Shown here piece by piece: positions 14,792-24,645 of a stretch of 64,000 nucleotides of DNA. The notes beneath the pieces are model-generated. The model made no database searches, had not been told where the DNA came from, and was given only the letters and a program-made list of their open reading frames with translations. Within the stretch, counting starts at the first letter, position 1; each line of letters begins with the position of its first letter. The translations under genes and the position numbers were made by a program. Origin of the DNA: JAEUNJ01 sp052035955 (GTDB lineage: Bacteria > Pseudomonadota > Gammaproteobacteria > Burkholderiales > Rhodocyclaceae); assembly GCA_052035955.1 (NCBI GenBank), contig JBPOHD010000063.1, forward strand, positions 37,773 to 101,772, given 5' to 3'.

Positions 14792-15502
14792 TTAGTGGAC
14801 GTCTTTCCAGAATTCGCGCTTCAGCGCGTAGGCAAAGACGAAGATTAGAGCCAGCGCGATGAGCACGACGACACCAAGTTGCTTCCGGAACTCGGCCTTC
14901 GGCTCAGCCATGAACTGCAGGTAGGCGACCAGGTCGGCAACCATGTTGTCGTATTCCTCGGCCTTCATGCGACCCGGTTTTGCCAATTGCAGCTTGTGGT
15001 CCGGCCCCATCACCTGCTCGCCCTGCAATTCCCAAAGGATGTGGGGCATACCGACGTTCTCGAAAACGACGTTGTTCCATCCGCTTGGACGGGAATCGTC
15101 GCGATAGAAGGTCCGCAGGTAGGTGTACAGCCAGTCGGCACCGGACCCGAACTCGGATGCTCTGGCGCGGGCGATCACGGTCAGATCTGGCGGTGCGGCC
15201 CCAAACCATACCTTGGCGTCCTCACGTTGCATGGCGATCTTCATGGGCTCGCCGACCTTTTCGGCCGTGAACAGCAAGTTGTCCTTGATCTGCTGGTCCG
15301 AAAGACCAATGTCGCCCAATCGGTTGTACCGCATGTACGACGCGCCGTGGCAGTTTAGACAGTAATTGATGAACACCTTGGCGCCGTTCTGGAGGGCTGC
15401 GAAATCCCGGGACTTGTCGGGAGCCTTGTCAAGATGCAGTTCCGGCCCGCTGGCGAAAGCGAGCATAGGCGCGAACAGAAGGGTGAGAAGAAGCTTTTTC
15501 AT
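14792..15502 (-). CDS. petC: Ubiquinol-cytochrome c reductase, cytochrome c1
   Basis: 236 residues. A signal peptide (LLLTLLFAPMLAFASG) leads to a periplasmic domain with the haem c site CLNCH near residue 52, and a single C-terminal membrane anchor (VVVLIALALIFVFAYAL) ends in EFWKDVH. Cytochrome c1 passes electrons from the Rieske centre to soluble cytochrome c. Its start overlaps the petB stop by four bases, so translation is coupled. It is the last gene of the petABC operon, as in other betaproteobacteria. Confidence 0.96.
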   Translation of the reverse strand: MKKLLLTLLFAPMLAFASGPELHLDKAPDKSRDFAALQNGAKVFINYCLNCHGASYMRYNRLGDIGLSDQQIKDNLLFTAEKVGEPMKIAMQREDAKVWFGAAPPDLTVIARARASEFGSGADWLYTYLRTFYRDDSRPSGWNNVVFENVGMPHILWELQGEQVMGPDHKLQLAKPGRMKAEEYDNMVADLVAYLQFMAEPKAEFRKQLGVVVLIALALIFVFAYALKREFWKDVH

Positions 15503-16800
15503 TTTTCGGTCACCCTTTCCGGTTCAGGCTTGCACTTGTCGAGCGCGGTGTAGATCGGCATCAACAGGAAGAAGGCGAAATAGACGATGGTGCAGATTTG
15601 CGAAACAATCGTCCGGCCAGGGGTCGGGGGAAGAATGCCCAGATAGCCAAGGATGAAGAAGGAAATCACGAATGCCACCAACGCTCCCTTGAAGAGCGGG
15701 CCACGGTAGCGGATGGACTTCACTGGACTCCGATCCAGCCAAGGCAAAAGGAAGAACACCATGACTCCAAGCCCCATGAAGATCACGCCCCAGAGCTTCG
15801 CGTCGATCCAGAAGAAGTTCACCGTGTTGGCCCGCAGGATCGAGTAGAAGGGCGTGAAATACCAAACGGGGGCGATGTGCGGCGGCGTCTTCAGGGGGTC
15901 GGCCGGAATGAAATTGTTGTACTCCAGAAAGTAGCCGCCGAACTCGGGCATGAAGAACACGATGACCGAGAACGCCATCAGGAAGACGACGACGCCGACG
16001 ATATCCTTCACGGTGTAGTACGGGTGGAAGGGTATGCCGTCAAGCGGGATGCCGCGCTCGTCCTTTTTCTTCTTGATCTCCACGCCGTCCGGGTTGTTCG
16101 AACCCACCTCGTGCAGGGCGAGGATGTGGGCCGCTACCAAGCCGAGCAGGACCAAGGGCACCGCGATGACATGAAAGGAGAACATTCTGTTGAGCGTGGC
16201 GTCGCCAATGACGTAGTCGCCGCGAATCCAGATCGCCAGATCGTTGCCGACCAGCGGGATGGCCGAGAACAGGCTCAGGATCACCTGCGCGCCCCAATAG
16301 GACATTTGCCCCCAAGGTAGCAGATAACCCATGAAAGCTTCCGCCATCAGGGCCAAGTAAATCAATACGCCGAAGATCCAGATCAGTTCCCGCGGCTTGC
16401 GGTAGGAGCCATAGAGCATGCCGCGGAACATGTGCAAGTAAACGACGATGAAGAAGGCAGAGGCGCCGGTCGAATGCATGTAGCGGATGAGCCAGCCCCA
16501 GGGCACGTCGCGCATGATGTACTCGACGCTTGCAAAGGCCACGGGAACACCGGCGGAATTCAGCGACGCATCAGGCTTGAAATGCATGACCAGGAAAATG
16601 CCGGTGACGATCTGCAGCACCAGGACAAGCAGCGCCAGGGAACCGAAGAAATACCAGAAGTTGAAATTCTTCGGCGCGTAATACTCGGACAGATGGGCCT
16701 TCCAACTGGCCGTCAGCGGGAAACGGGCGTCTACCCACTCCAGCAGATTGCCGGCCACGGTACCGTCCGACTTGAATTTTTCGAAATTGCTCGCACCCAT
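15499..16800 (-). CDS. petB: Ubiquinol-cytochrome c reductase, cytochrome b
   Basis: 433 residues with about eight to nine membrane helices and the haem-ligand histidine pairs (RYMHSTGAS, VYLHMFRG; SFHVIAVP, AAHILALHE). It is a full-length fused cytochrome b, not the split b6/subunit IV form. The quinol-oxidation site motif is PVWY rather than PEWY (APVWYFTPFYSIL), a variant known in betaproteobacteria. Cytochrome b takes electrons from ubiquinol and builds the proton gradient. It lies three bases after petA and overlaps petC. Confidence 0.97.
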   Translation of the reverse strand: MGASNFEKFKSDGTVAGNLLEWVDARFPLTASWKAHLSEYYAPKNFNFWYFFGSLALLVLVLQIVTGIFLVMHFKPDASLNSAGVPVAFASVEYIMRDVPWGWLIRYMHSTGASAFFIVVYLHMFRGMLYGSYRKPRELIWIFGVLIYLALMAEAFMGYLLPWGQMSYWGAQVILSLFSAIPLVGNDLAIWIRGDYVIGDATLNRMFSFHVIAVPLVLLGLVAAHILALHEVGSNNPDGVEIKKKKDERGIPLDGIPFHPYYTVKDIVGVVVFLMAFSVIVFFMPEFGGYFLEYNNFIPADPLKTPPHIAPVWYFTPFYSILRANTVNFFWIDAKLWGVIFMGLGVMVFFLLPWLDRSPVKSIRYRGPLFKGALVAFVISFFILGYLGILPPTPGRTIVSQICTIVYFAFFLLMPIYTALDKCKPEPERVTEK

Positions 16801-16803
16801 CCC

Positions 16804-17400
16804 TTAGGCCCCCTTCTTGTCTTCGCCAATGATCAACTTGGCTTCGGAGAGATACGCGTGCGGCGGGACTTCGAGGTTGTCGGGCGCAGGCTTGCTCTTG
16901 TATACACGACCCGCCAGGTCGAACGTGGAGCCATGGCAGGGGCAGAGGAATCCCCCGGTCCATTCAGGATCGATTCCGGACTCGGAACCGGTCTTGAACT
17001 TGTCGGTCGGGGAGCAGCCAAGGTGGGTGCAAATCCCGATGGCGACCATGATTTCCGGCTTTATCGAGCGGTTCTCGTTCTTCGCGTAATCGGGCTGCAT
17101 CGGCCGATCCGACTTCGGATCGGCGACCTTGTCGTCGGTCTTGCGAAGAGCGTCGAGCATTTCCTTGGTCCGGTGGATGATCCATACCGGCTTGCCGCGC
17201 CACTCGACGGTCATCATCTGGCCCGGAGCCAGTTTGCTGATGTCCACTTCTACCGGCGCGCCGGCGGACTTGGCCCGTTCGGACGGGGCCAGACTGGCGA
17301 GGAAGGGCACCGCCACCGCCACCCCCGCCACGCCGCCTGCGGCAGCCGTGGCGACGATGAGGCGGCGCCGGCCGCAATCCACTTTTTCGTCGCAACTCAT
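16804..17400 (-). CDS. petA: Ubiquinol-cytochrome c reductase, Rieske iron-sulfur subunit
   Basis: 198 residues. The N-terminus has a twin-arginine style sequence (RRRLIVATAAAGGVAG) that also forms the single membrane anchor. The [2Fe-2S] ligands are clear: CTHLGC and CPCHGS. The protein shuttles one electron from ubiquinol to cytochrome c1. It is the first gene of petABC; a promoter with a perfect TATAAT lies about 45 bases upstream. Family length and motif order are normal. Confidence 0.96.
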   Translation of the reverse strand: MSCDEKVDCGRRRLIVATAAAGGVAGVAVAVPFLASLAPSERAKSAGAPVEVDISKLAPGQMMTVEWRGKPVWIIHRTKEMLDALRKTDDKVADPKSDRPMQPDYAKNENRSIKPEIMVAIGICTHLGCSPTDKFKTGSESGIDPEWTGGFLCPCHGSTFDLAGRVYKSKPAPDNLEVPPHAYLSEAKLIIGEDKKGA

Positions 17401-17443
17401 GTTTGGTAGTCCCTAAGTAGATGCCGAAGCCTAAAACCGTGCG

Positions 17444-17472
17444 ATTATACCGGAGTCGATGGACGGATTAAA
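17444..17472 (-). promoter_or_regulatory. Sigma70-type promoter of petABC
   Basis: Reading on the minus strand, TTTAAT (-35, 17472-17467) and a perfect TATAAT (-10, 17449-17444) are separated by 17 bases, 44 bases upstream of petA. The -35 hexamer is a poor match, the -10 is ideal. Confidence 0.6.
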
Positions 17473-17518
17473 GCCCGGATTAGCCGCGACTTATGGACTT
17501 CCTTCGCCCGCCACACCC

Positions 17519-18727
17519 TCAAATCGCACCGATTCGGTGCATTTCGGCGAGTTCCTCGTCCCTATAACCGAGTCCGCGGAGTACCTCGTCGGTATGCTCC
17601 CCTAACGCCGGTCCGGCCCAGCGAACGCCGCCGGGAGTCTCGGAGAGCTTTGGAACAATACCCGGGACCTTGACTTCCGTTCCATCCGGAAGTCGGAGGA
17701 TTTCGATCATGCTCCTTGCCAGGAAATGGGGATTCTGGACCATGTCGGCGACCGAGAACACCGGACTGACCGGCACTTCGGCGTCGGAAAGAATCCTGAT
17801 CACCGTTTCAGCAGAATGTCCGCCCACCCATTTGTCCAGGACGGCATATATCTCGGCTGACCGCATGTCTCGTCCTGCGTTTGTCGCAAATTCAAGGTCG
17901 TGCGCGAGATCGGGACGCCCGACGGCCAGCATGAGCCGCTTAAAGATGGCGTCGCCGTTGCCTCCAATGAGGATGTGCCGGCCGTCGGCACTGGTGTGGG
18001 TATTCGAAGGCGTAATGCCTGGCATCACGTTACCAGTACGTTCGCGAACGTACCCACCGAGATCGAACTCGGGTACGAGGCTCTCCATCATGGCGAACAC
18101 CGCCTCGTAGAGGGCCACGTCTACCACCTGCCCCTTTCCGCCGCATATTTCCCGGTGGCGCAGCGCCATGAGGGCGCCGATGGCACCCCAAAGCGCCGCG
18201 ATCGAGTCGCCGATCGAGACTCCCGTCTTAACCGGGGGCCGGTCCGGAAATCCCGTCACGTAGCGCAGGCCACCCATGGATTCCCCTATCGCCCCGAAAC
18301 CCGGCCGGGATGCCATAGGGCCGGTTTGACCGAACCCAGAAAGGCGAACCATGACCAATCCTGGATTGATCGCGGACAAGGTATCCCAACCGAGCCCGAG
18401 TTTCTCGAGGACACCGGGACGAAAATTCTCGACGACGATATCTGCCTTCCCGATGAGCTTGCGAACAACCTCGACACCCTGCGGATGTTTCAGGTTCACG
18501 GTCACCGACTTCTTGTTGCGCGCCTGGAGGTACCACCAAAGCGACGTCCCCCGGTAGAGCTTTCGCCAACCGCGAAGAGGATCCCCCTCTCCGGGAGCCT
18601 CTATCTTGACCACATCGGCACCGAACTCGGCCAGGATCCGTGTGCAGAAGGGGCCCGCAATCAGCGTGCCCAGTTCGACCACGCGTACTCCCTGCAAGGG
18701 GCCCGACGCGGGATGATCAGTAGTCAC
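17519..18727 (-). CDS. CaiB/BaiF family CoA-transferase
   Basis: 402 residues, a full-length class III CoA-transferase. Recognisable motifs are [15 protein letters not shown] at the N-terminus, the [12 protein letters not shown] strand, SGFGQTGP, and [13 protein letters not shown], whose aspartate is the expected catalytic residue carrying the CoA ester. Such enzymes move CoA between organic acids; the specific substrate cannot be read from sequence. The GTG start overlaps the recR stop by 11 bases, so it is translated after recR. The neighbouring recombination and replication genes give no metabolic clue. Confidence 0.88.
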   Translation of the reverse strand: MTTDHPASGPLQGVRVVELGTLIAGPFCTRILAEFGADVVKIEAPGEGDPLRGWRKLYRGTSLWWYLQARNKKSVTVNLKHPQGVEVVRKLIGKADIVVENFRPGVLEKLGLGWDTLSAINPGLVMVRLSGFGQTGPMASRPGFGAIGESMGGLRYVTGFPDRPPVKTGVSIGDSIAALWGAIGALMALRHREICGGKGQVVDVALYEAVFAMMESLVPEFDLGGYVRERTGNVMPGITPSNTHTSADGRHILIGGNGDAIFKRLMLAVGRPDLAHDLEFATNAGRDMRSAEIYAVLDKWVGGHSAETVIRILSDAEVPVSPVFSVADMVQNPHFLARSMIEILRLPDGTEVKVPGIVPKLSETPGGVRWAGPALGEHTDEVLRGLGYRDEELAEMHRIGAI

Positions 18728-19313
18728 GCCGTTCGATGAGAGCCTGCGCCACGGTACCCGAGTCGGAAAACTCCAGTTCCCCGCCGACAGGGATTCCCCG
18801 GGCGATACGACTCACCTTCAAACCCCGGGCATGGAACAACTCAGACAGGTAGTGGGCCGTCGCCTCACCCTCATTCGTGAAATTGGTCGCGATGATGACT
18901 TCCTCGACGACTCCGTCCCCCACCCTGGCCAGCAGGCGGTCGAAATTCAACTCCCTGGGCCCGATTCCATCCAAGGGCGAAAGACGGCCCATGAGAACGT
19001 AGTACAGGCCGCCATAGGCATGGGTCTGCTCCATCGCATTCAGATCCACCGGCATCTCGACGATGCAAAGGACGCTCGGGTCACGCTTGGCCGAGGCGCA
19101 GCGTTCGCAAACATCGTCTTCGGTAAAGGTGTTGCACCGACTGCAATGGCGCAGGGTCGCCAGTGCCTGACCTATTGCCCGCGCCAGCCGTTCGGCCCCA
19201 CGGGGATCCCGCTGCAGAAGATGGTAGGCCATGCGTTGCGCGGACTTTGGGCCAACGCCCGGCAAACAACGCAATGCCTCGATCAATTCGTCGAGGCAGG
19301 TGGGGTGCGACAT
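18717..19313 (-). CDS. recR: Recombination mediator RecR
   Basis: 198 residues, standard length. An N-terminal helix-hairpin-helix ([20 protein letters not shown]) is followed by a four-cysteine zinc finger (CSRC and CERC) and a Toprim domain ([15 protein letters not shown]). RecR works with RecO and RecF to load RecA on gapped DNA. It is in the usual dnaX-ybaB-recR cluster, nine bases downstream of ybaB. Confidence 0.97.
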   Translation of the reverse strand: MSHPTCLDELIEALRCLPGVGPKSAQRMAYHLLQRDPRGAERLARAIGQALATLRHCSRCNTFTEDDVCERCASAKRDPSVLCIVEMPVDLNAMEQTHAYGGLYYVLMGRLSPLDGIGPRELNFDRLLARVGDGVVEEVIIATNFTNEGEATAHYLSELFHARGLKVSRIARGIPVGGELEFSDSGTVAQALIERRDY

Positions 19314-19322
19314 CGGAACGGG

Positions 19323-19646
19323 TCAGAAGGGCAGTTTCATTCCCGGCGGCAATTGCAGTCCAGCCGTAAAGGCGCCCATCTTCTCCTGCACCGTGGCTTC
19401 GGCGCGCCGATTCGCATCGTTCAACGCAGCGGCGACAAGATCTTCCAGCATCTCCTTGTCATCCATGACCGAAGGATCGATCGTCACCCGCCGCACATCG
19501 TGCTTGCAGGTCATGACGACTTTCACCGCACCGGCACCGGATTGGCCTTCCACTTCGAGATTGGCCAGTTCTTCCTGGGCCTTCATCATGTTTTGCTGCA
19601 TTTGCTGGGCCTGCTTCATCAGGTTCCCTATGCCACCCTTCATCAT
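19323..19646 (-). CDS. ybaB: Nucleoid-associated protein YbaB/EbfC
   Basis: 107 residues from the first ATG of [13 protein letters not shown], with AAGGAG six bases upstream; the frame runs on into dnaX upstream but without homology. The sequence has the YbaB helical start (methionine/glutamine-rich [17 protein letters not shown]) and the central [18 protein letters not shown] strand. YbaB dimers bind DNA as tweezers-shaped clamps. It lies between dnaX and recR. Confidence 0.95.
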   Translation of the reverse strand: MMKGGIGNLMKQAQQMQQNMMKAQEELANLEVEGQSGAGAVKVVMTCKHDVRRVTIDPSVMDDKEMLEDLVAAALNDANRRAEATVQEKMGAFTAGLQLPPGMKLPF

Positions 19647-19662
19647 CGGAAGCTCCTTATAT

Positions 19663-21291
19663 TCAAATGGGCTTGATTGTCGATTCGTCGATGCTTGCGT
19701 CGAAGAGATCGATGGCCTCGCGGACGAAGGCGTCCTGCTCGATGGAGGCCACCGCCTTCTCCTGCCGCTCGCGCTGCATGGTACGAGACCTTTCGGCAGG
19801 CGTTTCCACGCCCGGTTCGGCCAACACCAGGCTGATCCGCACCGGCTTGTCGAGGACGATGCGAAGTTCCGCCTGAAGCTTCTCCAGGATGCCCTTGGCG
19901 GCCAGGTGCTTGTGGGCCGGCGGCAGGTGGAGGATGGCCTGTTCCTCGTCAAGACCGGCCAGGTCGCAATGGTTCGCCAATTGACGAGCCATGCCGCTCA
20001 GGTTCATCCGGGCGACCAGGCCGTGCCAATCCGATCCTGATGTTCCGGCGTCGGCTGCCGCAGGAACCAGGACGGATGTCGCCTCCAGCCGCTTACCGCC
20101 CGCGGGTGTGGAGTCCGGCTGTGCAGACTTGGACGCCGCCGTCCTCGATGGCGGGACGGGCAGGGAGCGAACAACTGGCTCCGATGTGCCGGTCCCTAAC
20201 GCGTGGGGTGTTTCCGGCCGGAAGGCATGAAGGCGCAACAGGGTCATCACGAACCCAGCGTACTCGTCCGGCGCAAGGGGAAGGTCGTCCCGACCATGAA
20301 TCGCGATCTGATAGCAGAGCTGCACGAATTCCGGATCCAAGGCGCCAGCGTAGCGCTGTAGTCGGCTTCGTTCCCCATCATCCGACAAGGCACCCGGCGC
20401 CATCTGCGCTAGGGCGACACGATGAAACAGCGTCGCCAATTCCTGCAAGGCCGATTCGAACGACATGCTGCGCCCGTTCATTTGGTCTGCGACGGAGAGC
20501 ATCGCCGTGACGTCCGCACCCGCCAAACCGTCGAGCAGCGCAAAGAGGAATTCGTCCCCCACGGTGCCGAGCATGTCGCGAACCCCGTCTTCTTCCACCT
20601 TGCCCGCCCCATGGGCAATCGCCTGGTCCAGCAGGGACAGGGCGTCGCGCATGCTGCCGGCCGCCCCTTTGGCAAGCTGACGCAGGGCCCCGGCCTCGAA
20701 CGGCACACCCTCCTGCGCGAGCACGGCACTCAGGTGCCCCACGATCGCGGCTTGCGGCATTTGTTTGAGATTGAATTGCAGGCAGCGGGACAATACCGTC
20801 ACCGGAATCTTCTGAGGATCCGTCGTCGCAAGGATGAACTTGACATGCTCGGGCGGCTCCTCCAGGGTCTTCAGCATGGCATTGAAGGCATGGCCCGAAA
20901 GTTGATGGACTTCGTCGATCACGTAGACCTTGTAACGTCCCCGGGTGGGCGCGTAGGCGGCCCGCTCCAATAACTGGGTCATGTCGTCAACGCCGCGGTT
21001 CGATGCGGCATCGAGTTCGATGTAATCGACGAAGCGTCCGCCGTCGATCTCCAGGCAGGACGAGCAGACGCCGCAAGGTTCCGGAGACACCCCCCGGTCG
21101 CAGTTCAGCGCCTTGGCCATGATTCTCGCCAGGGTGGTCTTGCCGACGCCACGGGTGCCAGTGAACAGGTATGCGTGGTGCAGCCGGTTTTCGGCAAGGG
21201 CATGGGTCAAGGCCTTGACCACATGGTCCTGCCCCACGAGAGTGGAAAAGGACTTGGGGCGCCACTTGCGGGCGAGGGCCTGATAGCTCAT
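19663..21291 (-). CDS. dnaX: DNA polymerase III subunits tau/gamma
   Basis: 542 residues. The AAA+ clamp-loader module has Walker [13 protein letters not shown], a zinc module with CDRG..C..CSSC, Walker [10 protein letters not shown] and sensor 1 LATTDPQK. It is followed by a collar domain, a low-complexity linker around residues 370-415, and a tau-type C-terminal domain. It loads the sliding clamp and couples polymerases. I saw no A-rich slippery sequence like the one that gives the short gamma form in E. coli. It starts the dnaX-ybaB-recR cluster. Confidence 0.95.
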   Translation of the reverse strand: MSYQALARKWRPKSFSTLVGQDHVVKALTHALAENRLHHAYLFTGTRGVGKTTLARIMAKALNCDRGVSPEPCGVCSSCLEIDGGRFVDYIELDAASNRGVDDMTQLLERAAYAPTRGRYKVYVIDEVHQLSGHAFNAMLKTLEEPPEHVKFILATTDPQKIPVTVLSRCLQFNLKQMPQAAIVGHLSAVLAQEGVPFEAGALRQLAKGAAGSMRDALSLLDQAIAHGAGKVEEDGVRDMLGTVGDEFLFALLDGLAGADVTAMLSVADQMNGRSMSFESALQELATLFHRVALAQMAPGALSDDGERSRLQRYAGALDPEFVQLCYQIAIHGRDDLPLAPDEYAGFVMTLLRLHAFRPETPHALGTGTSEPVVRSLPVPPSRTAASKSAQPDSTPAGGKRLEATSVLVPAAADAGTSGSDWHGLVARMNLSGMARQLANHCDLAGLDEEQAILHLPPAHKHLAAKGILEKLQAELRIVLDKPVRISLVLAEPGVETPAERSRTMQRERQEKAVASIEQDAFVREAIDLFDASIDESTIKPI

Positions 21292-21424
21292 GGGACGATT
21301 CTAGCAAAGGGGCCGCCAACGGCTCCCCGACGTGACCGTCAAAAAAGGACAACAGCGGATTCCGCGCGATCACAACAACAGCCGCGCGAACTGACCGACC
21401 GAAGAAGCAAAGAAGGGAGAGGGT

Positions 21425-21520
21425 GGCGAGCCTGACCCCCGGCACTTGCGGTAAGTAGTTGTGGCTGCTTCCTTCCGGACCTGACCAGGTTCACCACGCC
21501 GCAATGCGGGGAGACCCGCC
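21425..21520 (-). ncRNA. ffs: Signal recognition particle RNA (4.5S, small bacterial type)
   Basis: On the minus strand the conserved SRP core is present: GGTCAGGTCCGGAAGGAAGC, containing the GGAA tetraloop and the asymmetric loop bound by Ffh. The ends pair (GGCGGGTC with GGCTCGCC), giving a 96-base hairpin. It is located just upstream of dnaX, its usual place in proteobacteria. Confidence 0.95.
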
Positions 21521-21538
21521 ACGCGGCAGTGTAGCAGA

Positions 21539-21823
21539 CTATCCCCCGCCCCGTTGGAAGCGGAGGGCAAAGCGGTCCATGAATGCGGCCTCCTCGGAGG
21601 GGGTGCATCCATGGAACGCAATGCGGACCCCCAGCCTGGGCAGGCGAACGATCCCGATCACCCTGTCCGGAAGAGCGTTCAGCCCGATACGCCAAGAGCC
21701 GCTGCCCCAACGACCCGTGAATCCCTCTTCGTCCTCGGTCACCTCACCTTTGGAAACATCAGGGAGCAGTCGGGCAAAATCGGCGCGGACCAGCGCCCCT
21801 TCGAATTGCCGTGGAAATATCAC
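21539..21823 (-). CDS. Small conserved protein at the end of the aldehyde oxidoreductase operon
   Basis: 94 residues from a GTG whose G is also the last base of the preceding TAG, so translation is coupled to the MoaD-like gene. I do not recognise a named family. The body is rich in alternating hydrophobic strands (VRADFARLLPDV, WRIGLNALPDRVIGIVRLPRLGVRIAFHG) and ends in glycines after FALRFQRGGG, vaguely similar to small sulfur-carrier or cofactor-handling folds. Position suggests a part in maturation of the tungsten or molybdenum cofactor, but this is inference only. Confidence 0.6.
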   Translation of the reverse strand: MIFPRQFEGALVRADFARLLPDVSKGEVTEDEEGFTGRWGSGSWRIGLNALPDRVIGIVRLPRLGVRIAFHGCTPSEEAAFMDRFALRFQRGGG

Positions 21824-22077
21824 TAGCCGCCGGCAACCGGAGGCCAGATGGCCAGGGTCTCCCCTTCCGCCAGGACCCTTGTTGCGCGCGCTCCAGGCGG
21901 CACGAAATGACCATCGACAAGCACTAGGTGGCACATCTTCGGCGGCAGACGGAACCGGTCGATGAGGTGCTGGGGGGTCGCCCCGTCGTCCACGACCAAC
22001 TCGAGACTGTTGGTCCGTTTGGCCTCCGGAGGAAGGTAATCCGACAAGGTAGCGAAGAGCTTCAATGTCACCTTCAT
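21823..22077 (-). CDS. MoaD/ThiS-like sulfur carrier protein
   Basis: 84 residues with a ubiquitin-like fold and the C-terminal Gly-Gly tail (PPVAGG) that is activated as a thiocarboxylate in MoaD and ThiS proteins. The N-terminus MKVTLKLFATLSDYLP is typical of MoaD. Its ATG overlaps the stop of the flavoprotein gene by four bases. Within an aldehyde oxidoreductase operon it most likely supplies sulfur for the dithiolene of tungsto- or molybdopterin, or serves a dedicated cofactor step. The activating MoeB-like enzyme is not in the window. Confidence 0.88.
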   Translation of the reverse strand: MKVTLKLFATLSDYLPPEAKRTNSLELVVDDGATPQHLIDRFRLPPKMCHLVLVDGHFVPPGARATRVLAEGETLAIWPPVAGG

Positions 22078-23351
22078 CGGATCGGCATAGCCTCCATGCC
22101 CCGGAAGCCGTGTTCATGGCGCATCGTAGCCAGGTAGGCATCCATGAACAGGCTAGGGTCCAGCATCAAACGCGGCTTCCATTCCCCCAGCGCAGTGCGA
22201 CTCTGGATCAGGCCGTGAAGGGCTCCGAGGTTGTCGGTGAAACCGATGCAACTGGCTCCGATCAGCACGTCGCCGTCAAACTGGAGCGACAAATACCGGA
22301 AGGCCGCGTCGTCGGCGAACTCAACACCCTCACCGCCCTCGACTCCCCACCACTGACCGAATGATCCGGAGATCAAACCGTGCGTGTCGAGCACGTTCAT
22401 GGCCAGAGTACCGGGGAACGGGGTTCGACCGCCTGCCATGTTGGCTGCGGCGATGCGCGCCTGCTCCACCGCATTGGGTTGAATGGCATTGACCAGGGGC
22501 TTCCCGGATACCCGGTCGCGCGCCTCCGCAACATCGCCTGCCGCAAACACACCGGCCAGGTTGGTCGCCATGTGCTCATCCACGATGATGCCATTTTCGA
22601 TGGCGATGCCGCTGCCGGCCAGGAAATCGATACCTGGCCTGACCCCGACCACGCTCAGGTAGATATCCGCGGACAGTACCTCACCCGTGGTCAGCGTCAC
22701 CTTGAGAGAGTCCCCGTCCTTGTCTATGCGGGCAGCCTGGGTTTTCCCCATGACCCGGACTCCGTGGTTTTCGCACCAGCGCGCCATCATGTCGCTCGCC
22801 TTGGGGGGCATCATCCGCGAAACCATACGCCCGCTCCGGATGAGGATGGTCAGATCGGCCCCTCGTGCAACGAGGCCCTTGATGATGATGCAACCCACGA
22901 AACCGGCTCCCATCTGCACCACCCGCGTGCCGGGTTTCATGGCGGCGATAAGGCGCCTGGCATCGGCCAGGGTCCAGCAGGTATGCACACCAGCCAGATC
23001 GATGCCATCGATCCTTTCGCGGGTCGGCACCGAACCGGTCGCGATCAGAAGGCGATCGTAGGGCAACGATCGACCATCGTCCAGCTTGATGGTCCGTGAG
23101 GTCGCATCAAGCCGGACCGCCTTGCCCTTCTCGATGTCGATACGCTGTGCCCGGTAGTGTGCGGGATCGTGACGCATCCGAGTTCCGTCTTCCCCAATCT
23201 CCCGGGACAGGAGATAGGGGATGGCCATCCGCGAATACGGCCCTTCACCCTCACCGTCCAGCACGGTAACGGATGCCGTCGGATCCAGTCGTCGCAATTC
23301 CTCGGCCGCCGTGATGCCGGCCGCGCCGGCTCCGATGATCAGATGCCTCAT
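22074..23351 (-). CDS. aorC: FAD/NAD(P)-binding subunit of aldehyde oxidoreductase, second copy
   Basis: 425 residues of the pyridine nucleotide-disulfide oxidoreductase fold: FAD site GAGAAGITAAEELR at the N-terminus, the central VVQMGAGFVGCI NAD(P) region and a C-terminal AAGDVAE flavin motif. It is a close paralogue of the gene just upstream (shared GPYSRMAIPYLL, TCWTLADAR, NAIQPNA and FGQWWGVEGGEGVE stretches). In Aromatoleum-type AOR the AorC subunit passes electrons from the AorA Fe-S chain to NAD+. Why two copies are present is unknown. It overlaps the MoaD-like gene downstream. Confidence 0.85.
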   Translation of the reverse strand: MRHLIIGAGAAGITAAEELRRLDPTASVTVLDGEGEGPYSRMAIPYLLSREIGEDGTRMRHDPAHYRAQRIDIEKGKAVRLDATSRTIKLDDGRSLPYDRLLIATGSVPTRERIDGIDLAGVHTCWTLADARRLIAAMKPGTRVVQMGAGFVGCIIIKGLVARGADLTILIRSGRMVSRMMPPKASDMMARWCENHGVRVMGKTQAARIDKDGDSLKVTLTTGEVLSADIYLSVVGVRPGIDFLAGSGIAIENGIIVDEHMATNLAGVFAAGDVAEARDRVSGKPLVNAIQPNAVEQARIAAANMAGGRTPFPGTLAMNVLDTHGLISGSFGQWWGVEGGEGVEFADDAAFRYLSLQFDGDVLIGASCIGFTDNLGALHGLIQSRTALGEWKPRLMLDPSLFMDAYLATMRHEHGFRGMEAMPIR

Positions 23352-23388
23352 ATGCCCTCCCCTTACACTGCCCGCCTCTCGATGCCTG

Positions 23389-24633
23389 TCACGCGACCTT
23401 GTGGGTCTGCGACAGGTAAGCCGTCATGAACTGGGTCGGATCCTTGAGCAGCTTGTCCTTCCACGGACCCAGCCGCATGCGGCCCTGGACGAGGCCCCGC
23501 AGGGACCCGACGTGGTCTGTCCAGCCGATGCACGTCGCCCCGATCATGACGTCGTCCTTGAATTGCAACGACAGATAGCGGAAGCCCTCGTCGTCCACCT
23601 GTTCGACCCCTTCACCACCCTCGGCCCCCCACCACTGGCCGAACGAGGTGGAAATCAACCCCAGCGTATCGAGGACGTTGATCGCCAAGGCACCATGGAA
23701 GCGCGCCTCTCCCCCCGTCATGTTGATCGCGGCGACCCGAGCCTGGTCCGCTGCCGCGGGTTGGATGGCATTGAGTTCCCGTTCCCCCGTGTGGAATCCG
23801 GATGCCTCGGTGACGTCGCCGGCGGCGAAGATATTCTTCACCCCGGTCCGCATGGATTCATCCACGTGGACGCCATGACCGACGGCGATGCCGCTCCCGG
23901 CCAGGAATCCGACGTTGGGACGGACACCCGCGGCGCAGATAATCACGTCTGCCGCCATGGTCTTCCCATTGCTCAGGGTTGCCACCAGGGCATCTCCGTC
24001 GGCGGCGATCTGCGTTACCGACGTACCCGTATTCACGGAAACGCCTTTCTCCTCGATCCAACGGCCGATCATCCGCCCTGCCTTGATCGTCATCATCCGC
24101 GGCACCATCCGGTCGCCGGTCTCGACGATGGACAGCTTCACGCCCCGGGCTACGAGGGCCTCCATGATGATGCAACCGATGAACCCGGCACCGATCTGCA
24201 ATACACGGCTGCCGGGCGCTGCTTTGGCGGCAATGGCCCTGGCATCGGCCAAGGTCCAGCAAGTATGGACGCCAGGAAGGTCGATGCCGGAAATTGGCGG
24301 GCGCACGGGATAGCAACCGCTCGCCACCAGCAGCCGGTCGTAGCCGAGCTCGCTGTCGTCATCCAGAATCACGGTCTGGCTCTCCGGCTCAACGCGGATC
24401 ACCCGGCCCTGGCGCAGGTGGATTCCATGACGTTCGTAGTGGTCTCCGGCCTTGCGCAGGTGGGTGCCCTGGTCGGGAATGCTGCCGGTCAGGAAATACG
24501 GGATCGCCATGCGCGAATAAGGTGCCTCGGGTTCGTCGCCGATCAGGGTAACGTCCGCCTGGGGATCATTGCGGCGCAAGGCCTCGGCAGCGACGACGCC
24601 GGCCGGTCCATTGCCGATGATGACATGCTTCAT
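23389..24633 (-). CDS. aorC: FAD/NAD(P)-binding subunit of aldehyde oxidoreductase, first copy
   Basis: 414 residues. The N-terminus MKHVIIGNGPAGVVAAEAL is the FAD-binding Rossmann motif (GNGPAG), the second Rossmann motif is VLQIGAGFIGCI, and FAAGDVTE closes the flavin site. It fits AorC of the tungsten-dependent AorABC aldehyde oxidoreductases of denitrifying betaproteobacteria, giving NAD+ reduction. It is separated from aorB by 66 bases that contain a strong terminator-like hairpin and is followed after 37 bases by a paralogue. No membrane segments. Confidence 0.87.
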   Translation of the reverse strand: MKHVIIGNGPAGVVAAEALRRNDPQADVTLIGDEPEAPYSRMAIPYFLTGSIPDQGTHLRKAGDHYERHGIHLRQGRVIRVEPESQTVILDDDSELGYDRLLVASGCYPVRPPISGIDLPGVHTCWTLADARAIAAKAAPGSRVLQIGAGFIGCIIMEALVARGVKLSIVETGDRMVPRMMTIKAGRMIGRWIEEKGVSVNTGTSVTQIAADGDALVATLSNGKTMAADVIICAAGVRPNVGFLAGSGIAVGHGVHVDESMRTGVKNIFAAGDVTEASGFHTGERELNAIQPAAADQARVAAINMTGGEARFHGALAINVLDTLGLISTSFGQWWGAEGGEGVEQVDDEGFRYLSLQFKDDVMIGATCIGWTDHVGSLRGLVQGRMRLGPWKDKLLKDPTQFMTAYLSQTHKVA

Positions 24634-24645
24634 GAGTTCGTCCTC

